From the NCBI GenBank assembly GCA_949752735.1, contig OX457039.1:50620806-50684805 (forward strand): DNA of 64,000 nt, written 5' to 3'. The notes below the pieces were generated by a model. The model saw nothing but the letters and a program-made list of their open reading frames with translations. It made no database searches and was not told the DNA's origin. Source of the stretch: Lumbricus terrestris. Lineage: Eukaryota > Annelida > Clitellata > Crassiclitellata > Lumbricidae. Below are positions 36,201 to 43,044 of the stretch, piece after piece. The translations under genes and the position numbers were made by a program. Position 1 is the first letter of the stretch, and every line of letters begins with the position of its first letter.

Positions 36201-39200
36201 ATGCCCTGCTGCTGAAGTCGGTTCGATTGGTCCTACGACGTCCATGGTCATTCTTCTGAACGGTACATCCTCTCTTGGTATCGGTGTAATCGGCACTCGA
36301 TCCATCACCAAACTTCGTGCTTTCAACTGACACTTCTCACAGGACTTGCAGAACTTCACCACATCTCTACGCATTCTTGGCCACACAAAGGACAACTTGA
36401 TACGTTCCCTTGTCTTCTCTTCTCCCAAGTGTCCGCCAAATACTGACTCATGTGCCAATTCCATCACTTGAATTCTTCTTTCCTTCGGCAACACCAACTG
36501 ATACACCAACTGGTCCAACATTTGATGCTTCTTATACATCAACCCATTCACCACACTAAACTCTGATCCTTTGTCTTCAGCTATCTTCCACCACGACCTC
36601 AGTGACTCGTCATTTCTCTGCTGCTCTTCAAATTTCTTTGCGTCTGCCAATTGTCTTTCATCACTCGTATTTTCGGCAAACAAATCCCTCATACTCGTGT
36701 CTATTTCGCCATCACTCTCAGAATCATCATCATTATCACGTTCACATGCAACCATCTCTTCTTCAATTTCATTGTTTCCGGATGTTATTCCTTCTTCTTC
36801 TTCTTGAACGCTTTGTTCATCATCGCTTTCTGTGTCCTCATCTAGCAAACTTTCATTTGACTTTTCTTCTTCTCCTTCTTCCACTTCTCTTCTCCGACTC
36901 TGTGCTCTTGTAGTCACATTCACTTGCAATTCTCCTTGTAATACATTCACTGGTGGAACCTCTTTCAGTTCTGCGATTATCTCTGGATGCAGCAAGAACT
37001 TTTCTTTGTTATCTTTGCACAAGACTGCCGGAATGCTGGCACACACCAAGGTTAAATATGGCGCGATATTTACTCCCTTGTCTTTCAAATCTCTTCCTTC
37101 GTTATGGCAACTCATCCGCACTTCGATTTTCACCAACTTAGCTGGAATGGGTTCTCCAGCCACACATTGCAAATGTACTCTGCCAATTTCTTCCACTGTC
37201 GCTCCTTTCAATAATTCCTCATTGATTACTGGAATCTCAGTACCAGAGTCGATCAGCGCTCTGACTTGCACGGGATGACAACTGTCATCATTTCCACGTA
37301 TCTCTACATTGACATGTTGTAGTAAAGACTTCTTCGTACGTTGACACTCATCTTTGCTTTCTGTTTCTCGACCAGTATCTTTACTTGGAGCAGAATTTAC
37401 TATTTCTCTCTGTATAGCAAATTTAGGCGTGCACTTCATCACTGACTTCACTTCCGTTTCGCGGTTGTCTTGTTCTTCAGACTGATTCGGTGCATTCATT
37501 ACTTGTATCTGATTTACTCTGAGATTTTCTGCACTTCGAGTAAATCTATTTCTCAGATTCGTCATTCTGGGTGGTGCTTTGCAATCCTTTATCAGATGTC
37601 GGTCTGACTGACAATTATGGCAACGTTTCTTAATAATCCCTCTCTGTTCAGTGCTCTCCCGCCTGTAATTGTACGCTGTATTGTTTTCTCTTTGGCGTCC
37701 CATCACTGGAATTCGACTGTACATTTGTCTGTCACCCGTTGCTTCTCTTCTATCTTGACCAAACTGTCTTCCAGGAGCACCATCATTCCTTGTTTCGTTA
37801 TTTCTGGCTTGGTTTCCTGTTTCTTTGTTATTACTATTCCACCTGGGTTGCTTCGAACTATTTCCCCATGCTTCATATTTCGGTTTGTCTTGAAACATTA
37901 GACCAATTCGATTGTTCACGTGTACGTCTGCGAGTTCTGCAACATTACTAGCTTCCAAGCATTCAGTACCCTCTTTTGCTAGTACGAACTGTAGTGGACC
38001 CGGTGGTAGACATTCTTTCAATTTATCCGCCACCAACAGATCAAATAACTTCTCGTAGCTTTTGCCCACTCGCCTACTTCTGACATAATAGTTCAACAGA
38101 TTCTTCAATCTTGCTGTAAACATCGTGTATGTTTCTTCTGCCGTTTTCCTCGCATCTCCAAATCGTGATCGATATTCTCTCGCTGTCAATTTGAATTCTT
38201 TCAGTAAATGTTCTTTCACTATGTCGTAATCGTCTAGATCAGCGAAAGACAATCGGTTCAACACCGTTCTTGCTCTTGGCGTCATTAGTGGCAACAGCAA
38301 TTTGACCCAAAACTGCTTTTCCACCGTAAAACTGTTGAATGCATTCTCAACTGTCTCAAAATATAATGGCACCTCCATCATATCATATGGCATCTTAGGT
38401 AATACGTGTTTCATTGCATCACCTATCCTTTTAATCTTGGACACCATTGTCTCACTTTCTCTGATCCTGTTTCGTTCTGACTCCTCACGGCTTCTTCTTT
38501 CGTCTTCATTTCGTTCCCTCAGTCTATTTTGATCTTCTACCCTACGCAGTTCTTCTTGTTCTATCTTTTGCTGCAACAATTCTAACTGTCTTCTGCGTTC
38601 CTCCTTTTCAATAGCCATTTCTCGGAGCTGAGCTTCCTTAAGAGCGAGTTTCTTTTGTTCTAATTCTAATTGTTCTTCCCTTTCTCTTTCCGCTTTTTCC
38701 AAATTTTCTTTCTCCATTTTCAATTCTTCCTGTCGAATCTCTTCGGCTCTTTGTAATTCTGCCAAACGCATGGCTTCTTTGTCTTCCTCACGAATCTTTT
38801 GCTCTTCCATCTGTTGTTTTCGTATTTCTTCATCACTTTTCCTTGCCCTCTCGTATTCTATCATTAGTTCCATCCTTCTTCGTTCAGCTTCGTCACGATC
38901 TCTTTTCAGTTGTTCTAGCTGAAGCTGGAACTGCTGCTTCTGCATCTCAATCTCTTGTTGTCTCATCCTTTCTGCTTGTTCTGCTCTTGCTTTTTCCTCT
39001 AGTCGAAGCTTTTCTGTTCGTTCAATCTGCTCTTGTATCCGTTCTTTCTCTTCTTGTCTCCGTTCTTTCTCCTCCTGTCTCCGTTTCTCCTCTTTCTCTT
39101 TATCTTCTTGTCTACGTTGCTCTTCTTTCTCTTTCTCCTCCTGTCTCCGTTTCTCCTCTTTCTCTTTCTCTTCTTTTCTTCGTTGTTCCTCTTCTTGTTT

Positions 39201-40612
39201 CCGTTGTTCCTCTTTCTCTTTCTCCTCCTGTCTCCGTTTCTCCTCTTTCTCTTTCTCTTCTTGTTTTTGTTCTTTCTCCTCTCGTCTCCGTTCTTTTTCT
39301 TCTTGTCTGCGTTGCTCCTCTTTCATCATCATAAATTGCATCAACGCCTCCATAGACATCGGTGCCGGTGGTTTTTCAATTGGTTTCTCCTCAACACCAC
39401 CCACAGCACCTTTCTCTTCAGCTTCCTTTTTAAGCCAAACCTCTGCTAATGCTCCCATCAAATTTTCTCTAGACATCTCTTCGACTTCTTCTACGTCTAG
39501 ACCCTCTTCAATTAATAACTTTATTAATCGATCAGAAGACATCTTCTTTATACTGGCTTGCTTTTGTTCTGTAAGTTTCTCCATCTTTCTTCTTTACTTC
39601 AGTGATTACCGTGAAGAATCGAGGGAGTGGCTATGAATATCTGTGATTGGCTGACTTTAATTCTTATGGCTCCTTGGGTAAACAAGCAAGTTTTGTATAC
39701 CTCTCTCTGGCGTTGCGTTGTCGTAATGTTATTCGTATGCCCGTTGTATCTTCTCACCAGACTCCGAAATGCGTCTCCAATCGTAAATATTCCTCCGACT
39801 GAAAATATTCCTCCAATTGAAAATATTCCTCCAATTGAAAATATTCCTCCGATTGAAAATATTCCGCCAATTGAAAATATTCCTCCAACTGAAAATATTC
39901 CTCCAATTGAAAATATTCCTCCGATTGAAAATATTCCTCCAATTGAAAATATTCCTCCAATTGAAAATATTCCTCCAACTGAAAATATTCCTCCAAATGA
40001 GTTCGCTATCCCAACGTCCTTTGCTTGAATTCAGTATCCCACCGCTGCCACCAAAATGTCAACCTCCAATTGACCTTCAAAGTTTTCTTCCTTTTTCTAC
40101 AGTTCAAGTAGCGCAGCCTACGCCTAACCTAGTCACTGTATTTCGGATCTAAAGCTAGTGTATAAGTTTCTAAAGTTCTTAACTTGTTCAATTACAACAA
40201 AGCTCTGTTTCTTGTATTTTCTTCTTCTTTCATAACAACGCAAAGAACACAACAATGCATCAACGACGACAAACGCTTGAATTCTACGACAGCAACGCAA
40301 CTATTATTATCTAACTCCACTGTTCTCTAAAACGTCTTCTATTCTCTACTACCAACTCCTTCTTCTACAACTTAACTCACTGTCTAGACGTACACTCTTC
40401 CCCTGGCCGCTCTGTCCTTCTGTCTATCCGTCTGTCTGTCTGCCTATCCCTCTCTCTCTCTCGCGCTCTCTGGCGACGGTCGGCCGAGCCGCGCCAACTT
40501 TCCCGCCAGTCTGTCATCTGCAGGCCTAACTGTCTAGACGCTGACCTTGAGCTGGTCTAGTCGTACGCCTAAACATCAACTGACTATATAGACTATACAA
40601 CATTAGCTCACA

Positions 40613-40667
<55 letters not shown>

Positions 40668-40702
40668 CGATGACGATGGTGATGATGATGATGATGATGA
40701 TG

Positions 40703-40771
<69 letters not shown>

Positions 40772-40923
40772 GTGAGAATGACGATGATGATGATGATGAT
40801 GAGGGCAACGGAGATGGTGATGATGGTGATGATAATGATGACGATAACGATGATGATGTTGATGATGATGGTAATGATGATGATGATAGTGGTGGTGGTG
40901 GTGGTGGTGTATGGTGGTGGTGG

Positions 40924-40963
<40 letters not shown>

Positions 40964-41216
40964 AATGACGACGACGATGATGATGATGATGATTATGATG
41001 ACGTTGATTATGATACATGCGAATACATACGATTGCCGGTGTATCTCTGTCCATCTGGAGGCCTTGGAAAAGCGTGCGCGTAAAGTCATGGTCCGGGATT
41101 CGAATCCAGGAACTGTGGGACGTCAGTGACGAAATGACGACACCGTATTCACCCATCTCGATGTCTACAATAACCAGCTGCAATAACCTACTAAACATGA
41201 ACTTCGCCTTCTTCAT
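22318..41216 (-). CDS. AMP-forming acyl-CoA synthetase (4CL/luciferase-like), 11 exons
   Basis: The protein activates a carboxylic acid with ATP to an acyl-adenylate and transfers it to coenzyme A. Exons on the minus strand: 41216-41017, 32903-32698, 30367-30264, 29448-29231, 28466-28301, 27097-26926, 26352-26240, 25813-25669, 25074-24992, 23475-23310, 22442-22318. They join in phase throughout to 1,698 bases, 565 residues, the usual family length. Visible motifs: phosphate loop SSGTTGVQK (218-226), GYGLTE (356-361), HTGD (D443), the hinge region IVDRLKE (R458) and C-terminal SGK with catalytic K550. The P-loop has Q where family members usually have P. The C-terminus GKL only loosely resembles a peroxisomal PTS1. 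Substrate and compartment are unknown. Exon 1 and the start Met are the weakest parts: Met 1, 7 or 21 could start, and the first donor is inferred. Introns hold many transposons, including a full-length Gmr1-like element in intron 1. Confidence 0.85.
22590..22745. repeat. (CAC)n/(CAT)n/(GTC)n microsatellites in intron 10
   Basis: Successive CAC, CAT and CGT triplet runs. The His-rich and Met-rich open frames here are artefacts. Confidence 0.85.
22840..23250. repeat. (TTC)n/(TCC)n pyrimidine tract in intron 10
   Basis: About 400 bases of TTC, TCC and TAC triplets. All frames on this strand are open (poly-Ser, poly-Phe), which is compositional. It ends about 60 bases from the exon 10 donor. 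Confidence 0.9.
23310..23475 (-). CDS. acyl-CoA synthetase exon 10
   Basis: Encodes [36 protein letters not shown] and an E-rich helix: the C-terminal swivelling domain. Donor G/GTAAGC. Confidence 0.92.
23690..23935 (+). mobile_element. tRNA-derived SINE in intron 9
   Basis: CTGGCCCGAAGAGCTGAAGC resembles a shifted A box, and GCGAGTTCGAACCCTGCTG contains a good B box (GTTCGAACC). The body beyond is unrelated to tRNA. Limits are approximate. Confidence 0.5.
24011..24348. mobile_element. non-autonomous hAT element in intron 9
   Basis: Ends CAGTGGTTCCCAACC and (inverted) CAGTGGTTCCCAAACA, the classic hAT terminus, with a perfect 8-bp duplication CTCTATAC on both sides (24,003-24,010 and 24,349-24,356). 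338 bp, no coding capacity. Confidence 0.92.
24992..25074 (-). CDS. acyl-CoA synthetase exon 9 (GC donor)
   Basis: Encodes [20 protein letters not shown] and IKYNAYQ, the A7-A8 hinge. The intron after it begins GC (CAG/GCAAGA) rather than GT; frame continuity with exon 10 supports a GC-AG intron. Confidence 0.9.
25401..25482. repeat. (TG)n array in intron 8
   Basis: About 80 bases of GT repeats with two single interruptions. Confidence 0.95.
25576..25912 (-). repeat. LINE/SINE tail remnants either side of exon 8
   Basis: Two separate inverted tails: 25,576-25,600 (GATATAGCGCCTTTTG) and 25,854-25,912 (AATTTATGTAGCGCCTCATG, then CTCAGAGACG). Both match the tail on the 9.9 kb LINE. Exon 8 lies between them and is not part of the repeat. 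Confidence 0.5.
25669..25813 (-). CDS. acyl-CoA synthetase exon 8
   Basis: Encodes [20 protein letters not shown] and GWLHTG (motif A7 begins here; its Asp is the first full codon of exon 9). Confidence 0.92.
26240..26352 (-). CDS. acyl-CoA synthetase exon 7
   Basis: Starts inside GYGLTEA (motif A5, ATP contact) and ends [10 protein letters not shown]. Consensus donor AAG/GTAAGT. Confidence 0.9.
26926..27097 (-). CDS. acyl-CoA synthetase exon 6
   Basis: Encodes [35 protein letters not shown] and RFPGLSVTQ, the stretch leading to the adenine-binding motif. Acceptor GGCAG/ATT, donor G/GTAATA. Confidence 0.9.
27620..27850 (-). repeat. two inverted LINE/SINE tails in intron 5
   Basis: At 27,623-27,655 (AATTTATGCAGCGCCTTTAA) and 27,785-27,850. 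The second is preceded by (ATCA)n and reads ATTTATATAGCGCCCCTTCA, then CTCAGAGGCGCTCCCAG; it preserves both stem halves. Confidence 0.65.
27935..28190 (+). mobile_element. tRNA-derived SINE with LINE-type tail in intron 5
   Basis: CACGGTGGAGTAGACG resembles an A box and AGGGTTCGAATTC a B box. A body follows containing GCTTCGGCATGAAACTCCGA, then GGGAGCGTCTCTGAGTAG and a (CATA)n end. The same body recurs at 57,990-58,045. The 3' part is the tail of the 9.9 kb LINE, consistent with mobilisation by that LINE. Confidence 0.65.
28301..28466 (-). CDS. acyl-CoA synthetase exon 5
   Basis: Encodes [12 protein letters not shown] (the family LPLFHIxG region) and [15 protein letters not shown]. Donor AAG/GTATTT. 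Confidence 0.85.
29231..29448 (-). CDS. acyl-CoA synthetase exon 4 (P-loop)
   Basis: Carries [17 protein letters not shown], the AMP-binding signature, with Q-K-A where P-K-G is usual. Acceptor TGCAG/CCG. The donor TG/GTAGGC is chosen to match the phase of exon 5; AAA/GTAAAT is an alternative that would not keep frame. Confidence 0.88.
29483..30073. mobile_element. foldback DNA transposon in intron 3
   Basis: Left end ATACAGGGTGCGCCAAAAAA and right end TTTTTGCGCACCCTGTATAT are inverted copies flanked by TA-rich sequence. The arms are long: the block with AGTGATATAACTTTTGTTCT occurs inverted at about 29,635-29,655 and 29,717-29,740, and a third diverged unit follows near 29,905. No open frame encodes a transposase. 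The termini resemble those of Tc1/mariner-type MITEs; class not certain. Confidence 0.75.
30264..30367 (-). CDS. acyl-CoA synthetase exon 3
   Basis: Encodes [17 protein letters not shown] and the following helix to TLDVQ, aligning with the segment before the P-loop of 4CL enzymes. Acceptor TTTCAG/ACG and donor CAG/GTTGTC. Found because its phases fit the exons on both sides exactly. Confidence 0.8.
30484..30972. mobile_element. MITE with reiterated TGTCGTATCTGCA motifs in intron 2
   Basis: Inverted ends ATGGCCAAGAGCACAGACGT begin near 30,499 and 30,957, with weaker complementarity extending about 15 bases outward. Between them TGTCGTATCTGCA or its complement recurs about six times (for example around 30,645, 30,670, 30,690 and 30,746), including a perfect palindromic pair at about 30,668-30,702. 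No coding capacity. Confidence 0.65.
31032..31075 (+). repeat. diverged LINE/SINE 3' tail next to the CATA array
   Basis: AAGCGCCTTTGTTATATTCG, then AAGGAGCTATATTAATGG, directly followed by CATA repeats. It aligns base for base with the tail at 1,139-1,200, which also runs into CATA. Confidence 0.55.
31076..31899. repeat. (CATA)n tetranucleotide array, 0.8 kb
   Basis: Nearly continuous CATA units with CATG interruptions (31,240-31,325). A 30-40 bp spacer with GTAGAATTGTACATATATA occurs twice (about 31,321 and 31,532), showing internal duplication. Long open frames of HTYI or CMYV repeats on both strands are artefacts of the 12-bp period. Confidence 0.95.
31953..32388 (+). mobile_element. non-autonomous Helitron in intron 2
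   Basis: Begins TCTATATTATAAGGCAGAAA and ends with a short hairpin CCCGGGCAACGCCGGG followed 8 bases later by CTAG. The flanks are A on the left (31,952) and T on the right (32,389). TC start, 3' hairpin, CTRR end and insertion between A and T without duplication are the Helitron hallmarks. 436 bp, no Rep/helicase frame. Confidence 0.85.
32698..32903 (-). CDS. acyl-CoA synthetase exon 2
   Basis: Encodes [18 protein letters not shown], then [14 protein letters not shown] and INFQLRP, typical of the N-terminal lobe of AMP-binding enzymes. Acceptor TTAG/GTC, donor A/GTAGTT, phase 1 exit. Confidence 0.85.
32941..33236. repeat. (GAT)n microsatellite, left half
   Basis: GAT/GAC triplets interrupted by the Gmr1-like insertion at 33,237 and resuming at 40,613. 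Ile-, His- and Met-rich open frames here are artefacts. Confidence 0.9.
33237..33791 (-). repeat. 3' LTR
   Basis: 555 bp, starting TGTGAGC and ending GTTGACA on the element strand. Nearly identical to the 5' LTR; differences seen are a cluster at 33,264-33,285 and one C/T at 33,650. Confidence 0.95.
33792..33810 (-). other. polypurine tract
   Basis: AAAGAAAGGAGGGAGGTAA on the element strand, ending right at the 3' LTR. It primes plus-strand synthesis in LTR elements. Confidence 0.85.
33906..39584 (-). CDS. gag-pol: Gag-Pol polyprotein, integrase before reverse transcriptase
   Basis: 1,892 residues in one frame with no internal stop or frameshift. It drives reverse transcription and integration of the element. 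Residues about 88-380 are an Arg/Glu/Lys/Gln-rich coiled coil, followed by a Gag-like region (about 395-545) and a CCHC zinc knuckle (C655, C658, H663, C668). The aspartic protease motif is DSG (779-781). An acidic linker (900-960) follows. Integrase has an HHCC zinc site (H1045, H1052, C1082, C1085) and D1115, D1175, E1211 with 35 residues between the last two; a GPC segment at 1354 resembles the GPY/F module. Reverse transcriptase has VPFGM (1597-1601) and YVDD (1626-1629). RNase H has D1777, E1817 or E1819, and D1844. The start is the first Met of the frame, 472 bases from the 5' LTR. The intact frame suggests recent activity. Confidence 0.95.
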   Translation of the reverse strand: MEKLTEQKQASIKKMSSDRLIKLLIEEGLDVEEVEEMSRENLMGALAEVWLKKEAEEKGAVGGVEEKPIEKPPAPMSMEALMQFMMMKEEQRRQEEKERRREEKEQKQEEKEKEEKRRQEEKEKEEQRKQEEEQRRKEEKEKEEKRRQEEKEKEEQRRQEDKEKEEKRRQEEKERRQEEKERIQEQIERTEKLRLEEKARAEQAERMRQQEIEMQKQQFQLQLEQLKRDRDEAERRRMELMIEYERARKSDEEIRKQQMEEQKIREEDKEAMRLAELQRAEEIRQEELKMEKENLEKAEREREEQLELEQKKLALKEAQLREMAIEKEERRRQLELLQQKIEQEELRRVEDQNRLRERNEDERRSREESERNRIRESETMVSKIKRIGDAMKHVLPKMPYDMMEVPLYFETVENAFNSFTVEKQFWVKLLLPLMTPRARTVLNRLSFADLDDYDIVKEHLLKEFKLTAREYRSRFGDARKTAEETYTMFTARLKNLLNYYVRSRRVGKSYEKLFDLLVADKLKECLPPGPLQFVLAKEGTECLEASNVAELADVHVNNRIGLMFQDKPKYEAWGNSSKQPRWNSNNKETGNQARNNETRNDGAPGRQFGQDRREATGDRQMYSRIPVMGRQRENNTAYNYRRESTEQRGIIKKRCHNCQSDRHLIKDCKAPPRMTNLRNRFTRSAENLRVNQIQVMNAPNQSEEQDNRETEVKSVMKCTPKFAIQREIVNSAPSKDTGRETESKDECQRTKKSLLQHVNVEIRGNDDSCHPVQVRALIDSGTEIPVINEELLKGATVEEIGRVHLQCVAGEPIPAKLVKIEVRMSCHNEGRDLKDKGVNIAPYLTLVCASIPAVLCKDNKEKFLLHPEIIAELKEVPPVNVLQGELQVNVTTRAQSRRREVEEGEEEKSNESLLDEDTESDDEQSVQEEEEGITSGNNEIEEEMVACERDNDDDSESDGEIDTSMRDLFAENTSDERQLADAKKFEEQQRNDESLRSWWKIAEDKGSEFSVVNGLMYKKHQMLDQLVYQLVLPKERRIQVMELAHESVFGGHLGEEKTRERIKLSFVWPRMRRDVVKFCKSCEKCQLKARSLVMDRVPITPIPREDVPFRRMTMDVVGPIEPTSAAGHKYCLCIVDSCTRWPTIFLMKSLTAKAVCEALMKLFMDVGVPSVITSDRGTNFTASLTREFLKLMGCCPRFDSPGHPEAAGLVERWNQMFKKMIHHVVVENPRQWHKIIPFTVWALREVPNATTGVAPYLLVYGKLPRGPLTILKESWTKEINLPPNIGVQPAKYLKNLRADMEKALTFAESCAEEKQKQYASQYNKRAKDKEFEPGENVIVLYPTSTNKLISRWHGPCTVLQRRSKYSYLVDMNENGRRIIHANKMRKFITRTLSCGLIVEEDDEFGSVVEIPLKEDYSETKQKSLQLDYEQIGHLTSEQQKQLLDVLNRYADRFSDQPGLCTLVEHEVVLRPDFREKEFVAYRIPLIYRAEVEKQIQEMLKENIIQPSSSRMASPLVIVKKKNGSLRLACDYRYINSFTENCRYPMPIVNDVLSKVGKSKFISVMDCRSAYWTCPVKKSDQWKTAFVTHNGLYEFTRVPFGMINSGRTFVKAINMILQPIHDFTEPYVDDIAVHSNDWDSHLRHLELFLKQIRLHNVTLNLKKCVFGKSEVKFIGHLIGSGKKMMNPDRIDSLINLKKPETRKEVKQVLGFFGFYRQFICNFAEIAKPLTDLTSKKVPDNIVWTDAHQKSFDSLKQIVLSNVILYMFEVGKPFNLYCDSSDFAVGAVLSQVDEEGIERPVSFISQKLTDTQRRWATIEKEAYAIIWALNKLKEILIGSKINVFTDHNPLVYLTESMSKSAKLVRWSLSLQNFDILLNYKKGKLNVVADCLSRL
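39786..40001 (-). repeat. 18-bp minisatellite in the retrotransposon 5' leader
   Basis: Twelve units of plus-strand AATATTCCTCCAATTGAA, several with single changes (ACTGAA, CCGATT). Lies between the primer-binding site and the Gag start. It is open in frames on both strands (plus: ENIPPI repeats; minus: EEYFQL repeats), but neither is joined to Gag. Confidence 0.95.
40036..40053 (-). other. candidate primer-binding site
   Basis: TGGTGGCAGCGGTGGGAT on the element strand, three bases inside the 5' LTR. It starts with TGG, the complement of tRNA CCA. The cognate tRNA is not identified. Confidence 0.55.
40057..40612 (-). repeat. 5' LTR
   Basis: 556 bp, TG to CA, near-identical partner of the LTR at 33,237. 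Includes TCTG and CTCT runs that are also in the partner. Confidence 0.95.
40613..41012. repeat. (GAT)n microsatellite, right half
   Basis: Continuation of the interrupted array, with a GGT patch at 40,889-40,924. It ends only a few bases from the exon 1 donor of the acyl-CoA synthetase gene. His- and Ser-rich frames here are artefacts. Confidence 0.9.
41017..41216 (-). CDS. acyl-CoA synthetase exon 1 (putative)
   Basis: Encodes the N-terminal segment with [15 protein letters not shown] and DTPAIVC. Its spacing to exon 2 matches the N-terminus of 4CL proteins (IP, then about 25 residues, then a PALV-like motif). The donor AT/GTATCA gives the phase needed for exon 2; ATC/GTATGT 14 bases upstream is a stronger donor but is out of phase. 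The upstream limit is the first Met of the open frame. Confidence 0.6.
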
Positions 41217-41264
41217 TGAAGAACTCCTGCCACGAACCTCATTTGTCTCTCTTTAGCTGTCTAA

Positions 41265-41304
<40 letters not shown>

Positions 41305-42764
41305 CCACCTCTGTATGCATTAGACTTCAGACTTGAGGTTGCGTTGCCTAAACGACCTAAAGCGGACTTGGCGTTCGATAGAAACAATTGATAAGGCGTT
41401 GGCCTTCAAGGTTCAAAGGTTATTAATTAAAGATGTTTCTAAATCTCGTATTATATGTTTAGTTGTTTACGGTGGCGACCGTTCCATATAATTAGGTCTG
41501 TTTGTCTCTGTGTGTCTGTGTGTGTGCGTGTGTTTGTCTGTGTGTGTGTGTCAGTTTGTATATCTATGTAACATCTAGGCTATGTCTCCACACATATCTT
41601 GTGCAAAAACGTAATGTAAGCCTAGTCTCTGAAACTTCATCAAGTCGATAGAAACTTGACAAAATAAAAGGTGATTCAAAATCTCAGGGTTTGTGGTCAC
41701 GTGAGGCGCTCATAAAAGCGCTTTAATAAAGTCTGAAAATAAAAGTACACTGCCATTGTTACTCGTTAAGTTTCATCTGGATTCTGGACTTCTATTTATT
41801 GATCTTTTTTGTTCTTGTATGATTTGAAATATCACCTTCTTGTGAGTTTGTTCCGGTGTTATCAATTGGAGTTTTCCTTTCAATTCATAAGCACTATTGA
41901 TCAGCAAATGTCTGCATCGCATAGCAGTGGTATGCGTTAGACCTATCTGCAAAGCACGAATACATCTGGCGTTTCGTAGATTTTAAATTTAAAGAACTGT
42001 TTTCTTCGAAAAAGGTTATTGATGGAATTTGAGAGAAAACACGCCCATAGAACCATTCTTTACCTTATCTTTATATCTATTGGTCCGTCTATCTGTAATA
42101 CACCTGCACGTTCTTCTACTTCATGAATTACATGACAACTTAAGTGTTTACCGGTGCAAAATAATTATCGTAGACAACAACTGACATATCCCACCTGCTC
42201 GCGTTCTTAAGACAAAAGGTTTATGATACGATTCGTACTCTATGTCCTTAACAACCTCTTTTAGACCTTTTCGCAATTCACATTACAACCACAAAGTGCA
42301 GAATCTATGCTGACACCATTTTATTAGTTGACTAATTACGATCTGTTCTTCCTAATTGCTCATCACATGTATAACCTGTCGCTGTCCTTTTCACATGCAT
42401 GGCTATAACTCTGCTACCAGGACGATAATCTCTTAATTATGAGTTTCTTTCGCGTTTACTTCCGTCAACTAATGAAATTCCTTGGCGCAAATGTGTCGCT
42501 TCTTTTCGTACCGTACCTGAAGAAGTAAAAATTAGTGATGGCTATTGTCCGATTTCCATAATCTTACAACTACAACAGAGAGATTGTTCAAAATGTCCTT
42601 TCACATCATTTTCTTTATTGCTCTGGTCTCATGCAGGTTCGTCAGATTAAAAACATGATTTTAGACTTTTAGTATTTGTAGCCTATACATCCGAAGCCGG
42701 AAGAAACTACGTAGGTCAACAGAATGAATGTTGCTTCTAATATGTCAACGAGGAATGAACCAAT
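41217..42764. other. upstream flank of the acyl-CoA synthetase gene
   Basis: Contains a (TCTG)n run at 41,265-41,304 and GT-rich sequence (41,505-41,550). The promoter and any further 5' exon would be here, but no core promoter motif stands out. Confidence 0.4.
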
Positions 42765-42772
42765 GCCATTGC

Positions 42773-43044
42773 CAAGGCCGTAGCTAGGTGGGGTGCTTTG
42801 GGTGTTTGAACACCCTCCGAATTGGAAAATGTAATAAATAATAGAATGCATTTTCTAGCACATGATGTAAAAACTATGAAATAAAACCATGAAAATACCA
42901 CCCGAAATGAAAAATGTGAAAAATAGAATGAATTGGTGACATTTTTTGAAGATTTCGGCCGGACGACTAAAAAAAGGTCGTCAGTTTTTTCAGACGGGAA
43001 ACTGAAGAAACACCCCCCGAAATCAAATCCTGGCTACGGTCTTT
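42773..43044. mobile_element. hAT-like MITE
   Basis: Ends CAAGGCCGTAGCTAGG and, inverted, AAAGACCGTAGCCAGG. Flanked by the 8-bp repeat GCCATTGC (42,765-42,772 and 43,045-43,052). The interior has GACGACTAAAAAAAGGTCGT, a module shared with the elements at 46,867 and 48,751. Confidence 0.75.

Larger units (their letters stand above)
33237..40612 (-). mobile_element. full-length Gmr1-like Ty3/gypsy LTR retrotransposon
   Basis: 7.4 kb element with two LTRs (33,237-33,791 and 40,057-40,612), a candidate primer-binding site, a polypurine tract and one intact Gag-Pol frame, all on the minus strand. It is flanked by ATGAT (33,232-33,236 and 40,613-40,617), the 5-bp duplication expected, although the target is a GAT microsatellite so the match is weak evidence alone. 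Protein order is Gag, protease, integrase, reverse transcriptase, RNase H. That order is typical of Ty1/copia but found within Ty3/gypsy in the Gmr1 group. No env-like frame is present. It lies in intron 1 of the acyl-CoA synthetase gene, in the same orientation. Confidence 0.95.

Noticed and set aside
34665..39449. Plus-strand frames inside the retrotransposon
   Set aside because: Antisense shadows of Gag-Pol with no recognisable domain.
39627..40028. Plus-strand ENIPPI-repeat protein
   Set aside because: Encoded by the 18-bp minisatellite in the element leader, antisense to the element; no start context or homology to support a gene.
33237..40612. Ty1/copia element or endogenous retrovirus
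   Set aside because: Integrase-first order suggests copia, but the CCHC Gag, GPY/F-like module and RT motifs fit Ty3/gypsy. No envelope-like frame exists between RNase H and the 3' LTR.
41085..41110. tRNA B-box-like GGATTCGAATCC in acyl-CoA synthetase exon 1
   Set aside because: No A box at the right distance; the sequence encodes WIRIPD, which fits the protein family and continues in frame.
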